Source: Methylococcaceae bacterium (lineage in GTDB: Bacteria > Pseudomonadota > Gammaproteobacteria > Methylococcales > Methylomonadaceae). From it: a stretch of 13,572 bases of DNA. Positions 1 through 8,513 of the stretch are shown piece by piece. The position numbers were made by a program, and so were the translations under genes. The number at the start of each line of letters is the position of its first letter. Position 1 is the first letter of the stretch. The notes under the pieces were generated by a model. That model was given only the letters and a program-made list of their open reading frames with translations, did not search any database and was not told where the DNA came from. The stretch is taken from the NCBI GenBank assembly GCA_013138855.1, contig WTBX01000403.1, positions 1 through 13,572 of the forward strand, read 5' to 3'.

Positions 1-245
1 CCTTTTTTGTGTCCAAATAACTCGGACTCTACTAAGCCTTCTGGTAATGCTGCGCAATTCAAGGTGACAAATGCTTTATTAGCACGTTGACTATCTTTTT
101 GGATAGCGTTAGCTAAAACTTCTTTTCCTGTGCCAGTTTCACCTTTAATGAGTACGGTAACATCTGTCCCTGCGATCATTTTGGCACTACGCAGTAAAGA
201 TTCAAATGCAGGGGATTGACCAATAATTGAATTAAAATGATCCAT
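1..245 (-). CDS. Sigma-54-dependent transcriptional activator, N-terminal part only (runs off the window edge)
   Basis: About 81 residues are visible. The protein begins almost at once with an AAA+ sigma-54 interaction domain: the Walker A motif GETGTGKE lies at residues 35-42, followed by the family signature LNCAALPE and then ELFGH near residues 75-79. The GAFTGA loop, Walker B and DNA-binding helix-turn-helix would lie beyond the window. The ATG at 245 is well placed: an in-frame TAA lies five codons upstream and AAAAGG precedes the start. There is therefore no room for an N-terminal receiver, GAF or PAS domain. This is the PspF-like layout, in which activity is set by a partner protein or by expression instead of phosphorylation. 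It lies 26 bp after the TauE/SafE gene on the same strand. The family is certain; the target promoters are unknown. Confidence 0.9.
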   Translation of the reverse strand, partial: MDHFNSIIGQSPAFESLLRSAKMIAGTDVTVLIKGETGTGKEVLANAIQKDSQRANKAFVTLNCAALPEGLVESELFGHKK

Positions 246-271
246 GCTAAGCCCTTTTTATTTAATGGTTA

Positions 272-988
272 TTAGATGTGCTGTAAACGCAATGGATTAA
301 GCCACGGGAAAGCGGCCAATATAGCAAGCACTATCAATAAAATGCCAACCAATTGCTTAAACCGCTGCATTCTGGATAGCTTTGTTAATGTATCCGTCAT
401 TATACCGACTCCTACCACTGCTGGCAAAGTCCCTAAGCCAAATGACAGCATGGTTAAACTACTTCTAACAACATCACCGGTGCTTGCTGCGACTGTTAAA
501 GCAGCATACACTAAACCACAAGGCAGCCAGCCCCAGACCATTCCAAACAAAGCCGCATGTAGGCGCGTTTTTACTGGAATTAATTTGCGCCCATAAGGCT
601 CGATTAATTTCCAAAACTTAGAGCCTGCTTTTTCTATATAAGCAAAACGTGGAAACCAGCCAGCGATATATAAGCCTGCACTCGCCATAATAGTCGCTGA
701 GAAGAATTGTAAAAAACGATGTCCCTGTCCATTTGTTATCGGCAAACTAAATAACATGCCTAATAAACCGACTATTGCGCCAGCTAAGGTATAGCTAGTG
801 ATGCGACCAATATTATAATTTAGTACAAAGGTAAATAAAGTTCTTTTGCTCGCTCTGATTTCGGGCGCAAGACTTAAGGTGAGTGTGCCAATAATAGAGC
901 CGCACATCCCTATACAATGTACGCTACTGAAAACTCCCATCGCAAAAGCGACAAGATAAGAGGCATTAAAAGCAAGATCAAATTCCAT
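272..988 (-). CDS. TauE/SafE-type (DsbD_2-like) integral membrane protein
   Basis: This 238-residue polytopic membrane protein has about six hydrophobic segments. Two cysteine motifs stand out: SVHCIGMCG in the first membrane segment (residues 22-30) and WGWLPCGLVYAAL near residue 155. These mark the subfamily annotated as sulfite exporter TauE/SafE or DsbD_2 (PF13386), which often sits beside cbb3 oxidase assembly and copper-handling genes. Paired intramembrane Cys and His suggest thiol or metal handling, but the substrate cannot be read from the sequence and sulfite export is only a family label. It follows cheB by 48 bp on the same strand and has a weak ribosome binding site, so it may be read through from the chemosensory operon without belonging to it functionally. 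The start at 988 keeps a complete first helix. Confidence 0.85.
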   Translation of the reverse strand: MEFDLAFNASYLVAFAMGVFSSVHCIGMCGSIIGTLTLSLAPEIRASKRTLFTFVLNYNIGRITSYTLAGAIVGLLGMLFSLPITNGQGHRFLQFFSATIMASAGLYIAGWFPRFAYIEKAGSKFWKLIEPYGRKLIPVKTRLHAALFGMVWGWLPCGLVYAALTVAASTGDVVRSSLTMLSFGLGTLPAVVGVGIMTDTLTKLSRMQRFKQLVGILLIVLAILAAFPWLNPLRLQHI

Positions 989-1036
989 AGGCTGCGCACA
1001 TTATCATATTAATGCCATTATATATAGCTTAAACTA

Positions 1037-2080
1037 TTAAGCAGCATGATTATTTATAGCGGTTTGTTTTACTAAACAATCGGCTATAAGCTCTACGGGG
1101 AGTATTTCATTAACCGCATTTAAAGCAATGGCGGCGGCAGGCATTCCAAAGACTATGGAGCTGGCTTCATCTTGGGCGATCGTTAAGCAATCTTGTTCAT
1201 TCATTGCCTGCATTCCTTCTGCCCCATCTTTACCCATACCACTTAAAATAATACCAATACTTTTTTTAGGACATAGGGTGGCGGCAGAATTAAATAGTGC
1301 GGTAACAGACGGTCTAAAGCCGTTAATCGCTTCGTCGCGAGATAAGAACACTTCATAACCATTGACCGTTTTATTAATCATACTGTGACAATTATCGGGC
1401 GCAAGATAAACATAACCTTGTAATAAAGCTTCATTAGCAACCGCCGTTTTCACTTCTAGCAGACAATTTTCATTTAACCAGCTTGCAAGCCCTTCAATAA
1501 ATCCACTCGCTATATGTTGCGTGACAATAATCGGTAATGGAAAATTGGCAGGCAGCGCGGACAATATTTGTTTTAATGCTTGAGGGCCGCCTGTAGAACA
1601 GCCGATAACAACCAGTTCATATTCTTTTGAGTAATCATGACTAACAGTTTGAGATAACGCAATAGGAATACGACGCTTTACCAGTTTTACTTCTGCCATC
1701 GCCCGAATCGTGTTAATGATTTCTAAACGCATCGATTCAAATTCGGAGTCATGAAATCCACACGGCTTTTCTAACACGGCTAATGCACCACAATCTATTG
1801 CCTTAAAACTAATTTGTAACTCATCATCAACATTCGAGCTGATAACCACAATCGGTCTAGGTTTACTTGCCATAATATGTTGAATGGCCGTCAAACCATC
1901 CATCACAGGCATTCTTATATCCATCGTGATTAAATCAGGGTTTAGGCGTTCAGACATTTCTATCGCTTCCTCTCCTGTTCCTGCATGACCGATGACTTCC
2001 AAATCCTCTTCATTTTGAATAATTGCGGTTAACAACAAAGTAATAACTTTAGAGTCTTCAACAATGAGTACCTGAATCAT
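1037..2080 (-). CDS. cheB: CheB: receiver-controlled chemoreceptor methylesterase/glutamine deamidase
   Basis: The 347-residue protein has the standard two-domain layout. The N-terminal receiver (residues 1-120) has the acidic pair E8/D9, phospho-acceptor D54 in the motif TMDIRMP, and K105 in EKP. The C-terminal methylesterase (about 155-340) has its catalytic triad in GCSTGG (S162), TQH (H189) and GMGKDG (D285). It removes methyl groups from receptor glutamates, opposing CheR, and is activated when CheA phosphorylates D54. It starts 9 bp after the CheA gene, with AAAGGA at good spacing before the ATG at 2080. By order and partners it corresponds to WspF of the Pseudomonas Wsp system, where loss of the CheB homologue locks signalling on. 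All key residues are intact. Confidence 0.96.
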   Translation of the reverse strand: MIQVLIVEDSKVITLLLTAIIQNEEDLEVIGHAGTGEEAIEMSERLNPDLITMDIRMPVMDGLTAIQHIMASKPRPIVVISSNVDDELQISFKAIDCGALAVLEKPCGFHDSEFESMRLEIINTIRAMAEVKLVKRRIPIALSQTVSHDYSKEYELVVIGCSTGGPQALKQILSALPANFPLPIIVTQHIASGFIEGLASWLNENCLLEVKTAVANEALLQGYVYLAPDNCHSMINKTVNGYEVFLSRDEAINGFRPSVTALFNSAATLCPKKSIGIILSGMGKDGAEGMQAMNEQDCLTIAQDEASSIVFGMPAAAIALNAVNEILPVELIADCLVKQTAINNHAA

Positions 2081-2089
2081 AATAATCCT

Positions 2090-4378
2090 TTAAAGCAATT
2101 GGTTGATAATCGTTAATAATTTATCACTATCAAATAAATCTTTAGTAATATAAGCATCTGCACCTACTTGTATGCCTCGGCGTTTATCTTGCTCACTATT
2201 TAAAGAGCTGACAATAATCGTTGGAATTGCTTCGGTAGAAGGTTGATTTTTAATTTTTTCCACTAATTCAAAACCATTCATTAATGGCATTTCCACATCG
2301 GTAATAATTAAGTCATACGCATTATTGTGCTGTAATTCTTCCCACGCCAATTGTCCATTTATTAAGGCTGTCACTTGATAACCATGCTGTTCCAAAATAT
2401 TTTTTTCCAATGTGCGCGAAGTATTTGAATCATCAACGACTAAAATATTCTGTTTTAAAGAATCATTTGTCTTTGGCTGGGGTTTTAAATTATATGACGT
2501 ATTAAACGCGCTATTAATTAACTCATTCGCATTTAAAACAGGCACTAATTCACCACTTCCCAAGGTTGTCATCCCGACCGCAAACGGTACATGCACTAAT
2601 GGATACGAAAAGGGTTTAATAATTAACTCCAACTCACCGATAATCTCATCAACAATTAAGGCAATCGTTTTTTGCCCATCGCTAATAAAAATGCAGTTAT
2701 ACAAGTCATGATAATCAATATCATGCTCACTTATTTGCAACAATTCAGCCAGATAATAAAATGAGATGGGGTTAGCATTTAAATCCGTTGCGGGCAATAA
2801 AAGTTGATTATTTAAAAAAACAAGCTTATCACTATGAATATTTTCAACGCGTTCAATGCTATGTCCTTGCAAAGTAAACTTTTGTTGGTTCAGGCTAATT
2901 AAAACACCTGATTCGCTTGTTAATAATGCCGGTAAGTTTAAGAGAAATTCCGTCCCCTTATCAAGCTTAGTTTTTACGCTAATATCGCCTTTTATACTCA
3001 GCAAGTTGGTTTTAACGATATCGAGTCCTACGCCTCTTCCTGAAATATCCGTGATAATTTCACTTAAAGAAAAACCTTGTTTAAATAAAAAATCCAGTAT
3101 TTGTTCTTCGCTCAAAAGCTCGACATCATCCACTGATAACATTTTTTGCTTAACAATTTTTTGTTTCACTTTATTAAGATTAATGCCTTTACCATCGTCA
3201 GAAAGCAGGATATTAATATTGTAGCCAGTTTTTGAAATAACGAGTGAGAGTTGGGCTTGAGGATTTTTGCCTTTATTTACTCGCGCTGTTTTAGACTCAA
3301 TACCGTGGTCGATTGCATTATTAATTAAATGTAATAAAGGATTATGTAGCGTTTTATAAAGGTGACGGTCGATTTTTATATCACTGCCCGTAATGGTAAA
3401 ATTAATCTGTTTATCTTGCTGTTGCGATAAATCACGCACAATTCTTTGCAAAGGGGCCAACAACACAGAAAAAGGCACTAAGCGCATTTTATTAACGTTG
3501 TATTCCAAGTCTTGTGCTAATAATTGAAAATGGCTGTTTAATTGTCTTACATTATGAAATGATGAAAAACTCTGGTTAATCTCATGATTTATCTCGGAGC
3601 TAATAACATTGATTTTTTCACGCTGCCGCGTATCTAAATGCTGAAAAAAAGACTCATTTAAATTCCCCATTAATCGGTCTAAATTTAAACAGAGATTATG
3701 AAAATCACTAGTATGTTGCTTGAGCTGTAACTTTGATATTTGTAATTCTTCAGAAATCAACGATAACTGAGTAACATCTTGCGCTAATACCGTGTAATTT
3801 TTATCGCTTGTTGCATCCTCTGCTGAGGTGGCTTTTATAAGCGGCTCTTCAACAATATCTTTTTCTAACGTAGCGACAATAGTTTCTGCTATCGCAACAA
3901 TAGCAGGCTCTTTTTTCTCAGTAACGATTGCAGGGGAGACACTCTTTTTCTTTGTCGCTTGCTTATTAGTAACGGTCGTTGCAGGCCTTAAAAAAACTCT
4001 TAATGTTTCCAATAAGGCTTTTAATTGTGTCGCGGTCAGACTTTTTTGATTTTGAGACAGCAGTTTTATGTTATCCAACGCTTGTAGCAATGCATTAAAC
4101 AATTCCGTTGAATAAACCAGCTGTTCTTTTTTGAGTAAACTAAAAATAGATTCTAAACAATGGGTGATTTCAGCAATCTCTGGCTGACTGACACTTCTTG
4201 CCGCGCCTTTAAGACTATGGGCTGCGCGAAAGACTTCCTCCATCAATATTTGCTGCGCGTCAGCTTCCAAGCCTTGTTCTAATGCCAGTAAACCATCACT
4301 CATCACTTGCAGATGCTCTTCCAGTTCAACCTTAAAAACCAGTTGTAACTGCTGCATTAATTGAGAATCAATATCCAT
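2090..4378 (-). CDS. Hybrid CheA histidine kinase with C-terminal receiver (WspE-like)
   Basis: The domains of this 762-residue protein, in order, are: an Hpt/P1 domain with phosphorylated H54 in AAHSLKGAAR; a Lys/Thr/Ala/Glu-rich linker (about 125-200); a P3/dimerisation region (205-290); an HATPase domain with the N box INNAIDHG, DDGKGI and GRGVGLDIV; a CheW-like P5 domain (about 485-620); and a receiver starting near residue 644, with acidic DDS, acceptor D694 in TDVEMP and K746. There is no recognisable P2 CheY-docking domain; the low-complexity linker occupies its place. A fused receiver typically acts as phosphate sink or relay, as in WspE and FrzE. The gene starts 11 bp after the receptor and ends 9 bp before cheB. 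It is the central kinase of this operon. Confidence 0.95.
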   Translation of the reverse strand: MDIDSQLMQQLQLVFKVELEEHLQVMSDGLLALEQGLEADAQQILMEEVFRAAHSLKGAARSVSQPEIAEITHCLESIFSLLKKEQLVYSTELFNALLQALDNIKLLSQNQKSLTATQLKALLETLRVFLRPATTVTNKQATKKKSVSPAIVTEKKEPAIVAIAETIVATLEKDIVEEPLIKATSAEDATSDKNYTVLAQDVTQLSLISEELQISKLQLKQHTSDFHNLCLNLDRLMGNLNESFFQHLDTRQREKINVISSEINHEINQSFSSFHNVRQLNSHFQLLAQDLEYNVNKMRLVPFSVLLAPLQRIVRDLSQQQDKQINFTITGSDIKIDRHLYKTLHNPLLHLINNAIDHGIESKTARVNKGKNPQAQLSLVISKTGYNINILLSDDGKGINLNKVKQKIVKQKMLSVDDVELLSEEQILDFLFKQGFSLSEIITDISGRGVGLDIVKTNLLSIKGDISVKTKLDKGTEFLLNLPALLTSESGVLISLNQQKFTLQGHSIERVENIHSDKLVFLNNQLLLPATDLNANPISFYYLAELLQISEHDIDYHDLYNCIFISDGQKTIALIVDEIIGELELIIKPFSYPLVHVPFAVGMTTLGSGELVPVLNANELINSAFNTSYNLKPQPKTNDSLKQNILVVDDSNTSRTLEKNILEQHGYQVTALINGQLAWEELQHNNAYDLIITDVEMPLMNGFELVEKIKNQPSTEAIPTIIVSSLNSEQDKRRGIQVGADAYITKDLFDSDKLLTIINQLL

Positions 4379-4389
4379 TTTCTCAACAA

Positions 4390-5913
4390 TTAGTGTTTAT
4401 AAACACTAATGCTTTGCTGTAACTGTTCCGAAATACCAGATAAATCATTAGAAACAGCTTTAGTTTGCTCGGCAGCAGAAACAAATTGTGTCGTTACTTT
4501 ATTAATCTCACTCATTGCCAAAGTGACTTGAGAAATCCCCGCCCCTTCCTGCCTGACCGCTGCGACTATTTGCTGACTGGCTATGACTGATTCATTAATC
4601 ACTTTATTGAGCTTTTCCATGATCTCTCTGGTGTTTTTAACGAGTTCCTCACCAATATCAACCTCTTTACTGCCTTGCTCTGTCACCATCACCGCTTTAT
4701 CGGTTGCCAACTGAATATCCCTCAAAATTTTATGTACCTGCTCGGTAGACTGCTGTGATTGCTCGGCTAAGTCTCTAACTTCGGTAGCAACAACGGCAAA
4801 GCCTTTACCTGCATCCCCTGCTTTCGCAGCTTCTATAGAGGCATTAAGAGCAAGCATTTTAGATTGCTGCGTTAAATTAGAAATAACATTCGTAATATTG
4901 CCGATTTGTTGAGTTTTTTCACTAAGCATTAAAATAGTTTGTGAAATACTATTCACGCGCTCTCTAATTTCACTCATTGACTTAACGACCTGAAACATCG
5001 CCGCAATTCCATGTTCACCTTCTTTACGAATTTTTTCAGCGGCGGTTCCTAAGGTTTGCGCTTTGCTTTGAGTTTGCTGAGAGGTTGCCTTAATTTCTTC
5101 TAGCGTTGTCGTTGTTTCATTAACCGCAGAAGCTTGTTGGCTTGCGCCACTAGATTGACTGGCGACCGTACTATTAAGTTTAGCAATGGTATTAGCTAAC
5201 GTTCCCCCGACTCTTATAATCTGTTCAGTCATCTGACTTAAACTAACAATCATGCCATTAATATGTTCACCTAACGATGTAAGATTATCATTGCCTGTCG
5301 TTTCAATTTGCTGAGTTAAATCACCTTCTGATACTTTAGCGATAAACGTTTTATAGACATTTACTTTAGACTCTATTTCCTCTTTAGATAAACTAACCTC
5401 TTTCACATCTTGCAATAAGCCAAAAGTATAAGTATCAATCGCTAACTGCGCATCTACCGATAAAATTTTATTGACTGCCGCCTGTAATTTTAAAACTTTA
5501 GCGGAGCTGTACCAATATTTTCGCAAAATCAAGGGATTAATTTGTTGCAAATAAATACTGTAGCCTCCTAAGTACCAACGTGGAGTCAAACCTATTTTTT
5601 TATGCATAACTCCTATCTTAAGTTGACTTTCAAAATAAGCATCATCAAATACACCCTCAAATATTTCCAGCAAATAGCGTTTTTGGGTGACTTTTAAACG
5701 CTCGACATTAGAGCCTGCGTTATGAATTACGGCATCAAGTTCAGGAAAACGCATAATATTTTTATAAAATTCATCAATAATGTTATCTGCATTTTTTTCG
5801 ATGACAGGTTTAAATTTTTTTAAAACATCACAGTCTTTCTCGGTTAAATTCACATAAGATAAACGCGACAAACGCTCTTCTGTGCTGATTTTCATAACCT
5901 TTTTGCTATCCAT
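4390..5913 (-). CDS. Soluble globin-coupled chemoreceptor (HemAT-like methyl-accepting protein)
   Basis: The 507-residue protein has no transmembrane segment or signal peptide. Residues 1-165 form a globin-coupled sensor domain: proximal haem ligand H104 in the diagnostic stretch GVMHKKIGLTPRWYLGGY, and a likely distal tyrosine, Y50 in DEFYKNI. A HAMP-like stretch follows (about 185-235) with EGDLTQQI. The C-terminal half is an MCP signalling coiled coil; its hairpin tip has MLALNASIEAAKAG and GFAVVATEVRDLAEQS. The Gln/Ala/Glu-rich segment near SGASQQASAVNET fits a methylation site for the operon's CheR and CheB. The haem should bind O2, and possibly CO or NO; which one is inferred, not seen. 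AGGA precedes the ATG by 7 nt. It occupies the receptor role of membrane-bound WspA, but in a different position and cell compartment. No C-terminal pentapeptide tether is evident. Confidence 0.95.
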   Translation of the reverse strand: MDSKKVMKISTEERLSRLSYVNLTEKDCDVLKKFKPVIEKNADNIIDEFYKNIMRFPELDAVIHNAGSNVERLKVTQKRYLLEIFEGVFDDAYFESQLKIGVMHKKIGLTPRWYLGGYSIYLQQINPLILRKYWYSSAKVLKLQAAVNKILSVDAQLAIDTYTFGLLQDVKEVSLSKEEIESKVNVYKTFIAKVSEGDLTQQIETTGNDNLTSLGEHINGMIVSLSQMTEQIIRVGGTLANTIAKLNSTVASQSSGASQQASAVNETTTTLEEIKATSQQTQSKAQTLGTAAEKIRKEGEHGIAAMFQVVKSMSEIRERVNSISQTILMLSEKTQQIGNITNVISNLTQQSKMLALNASIEAAKAGDAGKGFAVVATEVRDLAEQSQQSTEQVHKILRDIQLATDKAVMVTEQGSKEVDIGEELVKNTREIMEKLNKVINESVIASQQIVAAVRQEGAGISQVTLAMSEINKVTTQFVSAAEQTKAVSNDLSGISEQLQQSISVYKH

Positions 5914-5933
5914 TATTTTTTCCTAACACAATG

Positions 5934-6491
5934 CTATTGATATTCGATTTTAAGTTTAGGGTCTGTTAATACAACTTTCATATTAAGCAAAATAACTGAA
6001 GAATCAATTAAGCCTAAAAAGTAATTTTTATTAAAGGCGATAGGGCTTTGTAAATTAGTTTTGAGTTCGGAATCTTCATAATGATAAAAATTACACAACT
6101 CATTAACCAGCAAGCCTATGGATTTTTTTTCATACGTCACCACGATAATTTTACTCATCTCATTAATAGTAGAGACTTGCTGGTGGCAAAGATAGTTAGC
6201 ATCCAATACCGTTAAAACTTGACCTTTCCAATTAATCACCCCATAAATAAACGTGGGCAACCATGTTAAGGTTGTTACTCGTTTAACATATAACACTTCA
6301 TCAAGCATATTTTGCTCAATACCAAATAAAGTATTGTCATTTAATTTAAATTGCATATAAATATGACTCTTATGCTGCGGTTGCTTTAAATCTAAGCTTT
6401 GAGCCAGTTTTTCTGCTCGCTCATGCAGTAATACTAAATCATCAGCATTTTTAGGCATTAATTCAGCCGCTGTCATATTATTGTTTATCAT
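5934..6491 (-). CDS. CheW-family coupling protein with N-terminal extension (WspD-like)
   Basis: This protein has 185 residues: an N-terminal extension of about 42 residues containing the helical stretch LLHERAEKLAQ, then a CheW domain. The CheW core is shown by FKLNDNTLFGIEQNMLDEV, then GVINWKGQVLTVLDANYL, and the late strand SIGLLVNELCNF. CheW links receptors to CheA in signalling arrays. The RAxxLA-containing extension and the place directly after CheR resemble WspD, the longer of the two Wsp couplers. Its start overlaps the end of cheR by 14 bp and I see no clear ribosome binding site, which suggests translational coupling. An internal ATG five codons later (first base at 6476) is an alternative. 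Confident as CheW family. Confidence 0.9.
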   Translation of the reverse strand: MINNNMTAAELMPKNADDLVLLHERAEKLAQSLDLKQPQHKSHIYMQFKLNDNTLFGIEQNMLDEVLYVKRVTTLTWLPTFIYGVINWKGQVLTVLDANYLCHQQVSTINEMSKIIVVTYEKKSIGLLVNELCNFYHYEDSELKTNLQSPIAFNKNYFLGLIDSSVILLNMKVVLTDPKLKIEYQ

Positions 6492-7995
6492 TGAGAACAG
6501 TTAATTCATTTTTAATAATTTCTGAAAAACTTGCGTAGGTTAAGGTGATGACATTATGCACTGGCTGATTTTTATCACCTTCTTCTGCCAATTTCAAAGC
6601 ATTCTTAATCGCTTTAACCCCTTGTTTTTTTTGTCCTTTATAAAGCAACACTTGTCCAAGTTGATAATGTGCTTCCATAAAATCATGATTTAAAAAAACA
6701 GTCTGTCTAAAGGCTTTTTCAGCCTCATCATAAAGTTCTAGCTGCAATAAAATTAAACCGTAAAGCAAATAAGTATGAGGATCTAAGTCATCACAGACAA
6801 TGCTTTTTTCACAAGCCAACTTCGCCTCATTAAATTGTCCCAGATTAACAAGCGACTTGGCTTTAAATTGATGTAAATCAGCATCTTTAGAATAATTCAC
6901 CAGTGCTAAATTACAGCTTTCAATGACTTGACTCCAAAGACTTTTTCGTAATAAAGGAATAACTTTCTTTTTAATCTCTTCTAAGTCATCAGACTGAGGT
7001 TCATCTTTAACAGGCTGGCTGACAATACTCGCCGAATCAATGTTATCGAACGATGATAAGCTTGTTTCACTATAGTAAGAATCATCTTGTGTTTCTTCAA
7101 CGAGAAACTCATTTTTACGTTTAAAATAAAAAACCTCGCCCCATTTTTCTTTATTTAATTCTAAACAGGAAAAATTTACAGGGTCTGTCACCGACAACAT
7201 CAAGACGCCTTCTGGCCTTAACGCTTGTGCAAATTGATGGCAGGCTTTTTCAATCACCTCGGGGGTAAAATAAATAAAAACATTTCGACATAAAATCAAA
7301 TCTAAATAACAGGTTTGATTCATCAGTGATGGAAATGTATCTTCTGCCAGATTTAGATAAAAAAATTTAACTTTATTTTTGATAAAATCCTTCAATTGAT
7401 AATATCTCTCATCGCTAGGGGTAAAATAACCACTATGATTAATAAAGTTTTCATCGGTTCTAATAGACCAGCGATTATATTTTCCTGCGATGGCTTGCTC
7501 TAATGATTGGTGACTAATATCACTGCCAAGCAGGTGTAATGTCCACTCGGAAAAATCAGGCAATAATTGGTATAGCAAGATAGCAATACTATAAATTTCT
7601 TGCCCTGTAGAACAACCTGCACTCCAAATACGCAAGTGCTTGTCTTGTGCTTGTCTTTTTTGTGCAATCAATTTAGGTAAAAACTCTGTTTTTAAAAATT
7701 TTTGCTGCTCATCATCTCTAAAAAAATAGCTCTCATCAACGGTAATTTGCTGAATCAGCAAGATACGTTCGTCACAAAAAGGGTCTTGCTGAATTTTTTC
7801 TAATAACGCTGCGGCACTGCTAATACAAAATTTCTGACAAGTATCATAAACTGCCTTTTTAAATTTATCTTGTTGATGCTCATGAAGATGCAAGCCATAA
7901 GCATTATTTAGAAAAAATCTAAAATTTTCTTCGTCCTGAGCTGACAGTACAGGATCAAATTTCAAGTTCATCGTATTAATCGCGCTTAAAATCAT
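6478..7995 (-). CDS. CheR chemoreceptor methyltransferase with C-terminal TPR repeats (WspC-like)
   Basis: The 505-residue protein has three parts. A small N-terminal helical CheR domain (about 15-100) ends in ITVDESYFFRD. A SAM-binding methyltransferase domain (about 105-290) has IWSAGCSTGQEIYS (124-136), GSDIS (158-161) and LILCRNVFIYF (233-243). After an acidic Ser/Asp-rich linker (about 305-345), several tetratricopeptide repeats follow, with signature spacing in NLGQFNEAKLACEKS, LELYDEAEKAFRQTV and KGQKKQGVKAIKNAL. It methylates receptor glutamates from S-adenosylmethionine. CheR fused to TPRs is typical of alternative-function systems such as Wsp. The start at 7995 overlaps the preceding cheW by 20 bp. 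An AAGGAGG lies 18 nt upstream, further than usual. The second methionine (codon 9, 7971) is an alternative start. Confidence 0.94.
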   Translation of the reverse strand: MILSAINTMNLKFDPVLSAQDEENFRFFLNNAYGLHLHEHQQDKFKKAVYDTCQKFCISSAAALLEKIQQDPFCDERILLIQQITVDESYFFRDDEQQKFLKTEFLPKLIAQKRQAQDKHLRIWSAGCSTGQEIYSIAILLYQLLPDFSEWTLHLLGSDISHQSLEQAIAGKYNRWSIRTDENFINHSGYFTPSDERYYQLKDFIKNKVKFFYLNLAEDTFPSLMNQTCYLDLILCRNVFIYFTPEVIEKACHQFAQALRPEGVLMLSVTDPVNFSCLELNKEKWGEVFYFKRKNEFLVEETQDDSYYSETSLSSFDNIDSASIVSQPVKDEPQSDDLEEIKKKVIPLLRKSLWSQVIESCNLALVNYSKDADLHQFKAKSLVNLGQFNEAKLACEKSIVCDDLDPHTYLLYGLILLQLELYDEAEKAFRQTVFLNHDFMEAHYQLGQVLLYKGQKKQGVKAIKNALKLAEEGDKNQPVHNVITLTYASFSEIIKNELTVLNDKQ

Positions 7996-8509
7996 GGCTA
8001 ATCAAACTATTAACCTCCTTAGGAGATAAGGTATAAAGTTGAGTCAAACTGCTATCTAATAAAGCATCGGTATTTAACACAAAACGACTTTGTTTTGCTT
8101 GTTGACAAATAGCTGAAAAGGGGGATGATTGTCCTGGAAATTGTTGAACTAATTGTAATTCAGTACTGTTTAGGGTAATGATATTACCAATATCAGACAC
8201 TATCATGGCAAACAAAATACCTGCGTCCAACGTATTACATAATAAGACCGTGGTATTAATTGAATAGGCTGCATCTTTAGTTTCACCTAAACGCATCGCT
8301 AAATCTATAACAGGAACACTAACGCCATGATAATTAAAAACACCGACTAAATAATCAGGTGTCTTGGCAACGGGAGTTAATGCCATTAAGGAAAAAATTT
8401 TGTTAACTTGTGAAACCAGCAAACAACAAGCAATACTCTGTGCTTGTAGCTCTAAATAGAGCTGTTTTTTATTAAAATGCTGATGAAAGCTGCCGAGTGT
8501 AGAGGCCAT
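7976..8509 (-). CDS. CheW-family coupling protein (WspB-like)
   Basis: The 177-residue protein is a single CheW domain with short tails. The core is recognisable from YLELQAQSIACCLLVSQVNKI (strand 1 and the domain entry), then DYLVGVFNYHGVSVPVIDLAMRLG, the usual CheW pattern of VGxxNxxGxxVPVxDL. It is the shorter of two couplers flanking cheR, the position held by WspB in Wsp operons. The start at 8509 is 4 bp after the stop of the upstream kinase; AAAGA at the kinase stop serves as a weak ribosome binding site. Its end overlaps cheR by 20 bp. Sequence divergence from the second coupler implies separate binding partners, for example receptor array versus kinase, which is inference. Confidence 0.9.
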   Translation of the reverse strand: MASTLGSFHQHFNKKQLYLELQAQSIACCLLVSQVNKIFSLMALTPVAKTPDYLVGVFNYHGVSVPVIDLAMRLGETKDAAYSINTTVLLCNTLDAGILFAMIVSDIGNIITLNSTELQLVQQFPGQSSPFSAICQQAKQSRFVLNTDALLDSSLTQLYTLSPKEVNSLISHDFKRD

Positions 8510-8513
8510 TATT

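Noticed and set aside
276..596. Open frame of 106 codons on the plus strand inside the TauE/SafE gene
   Set aside because: It is fully antisense to a gene with clear membrane-protein character, has no recognisable domain and no ribosome binding site.
2412..3224. Plus-strand open frames of about 100-120 codons inside the CheA gene
   Set aside because: They are antisense to well-defined HATPase and CheW domains; their composition is that of a reverse-strand shadow of an AT-rich gene.
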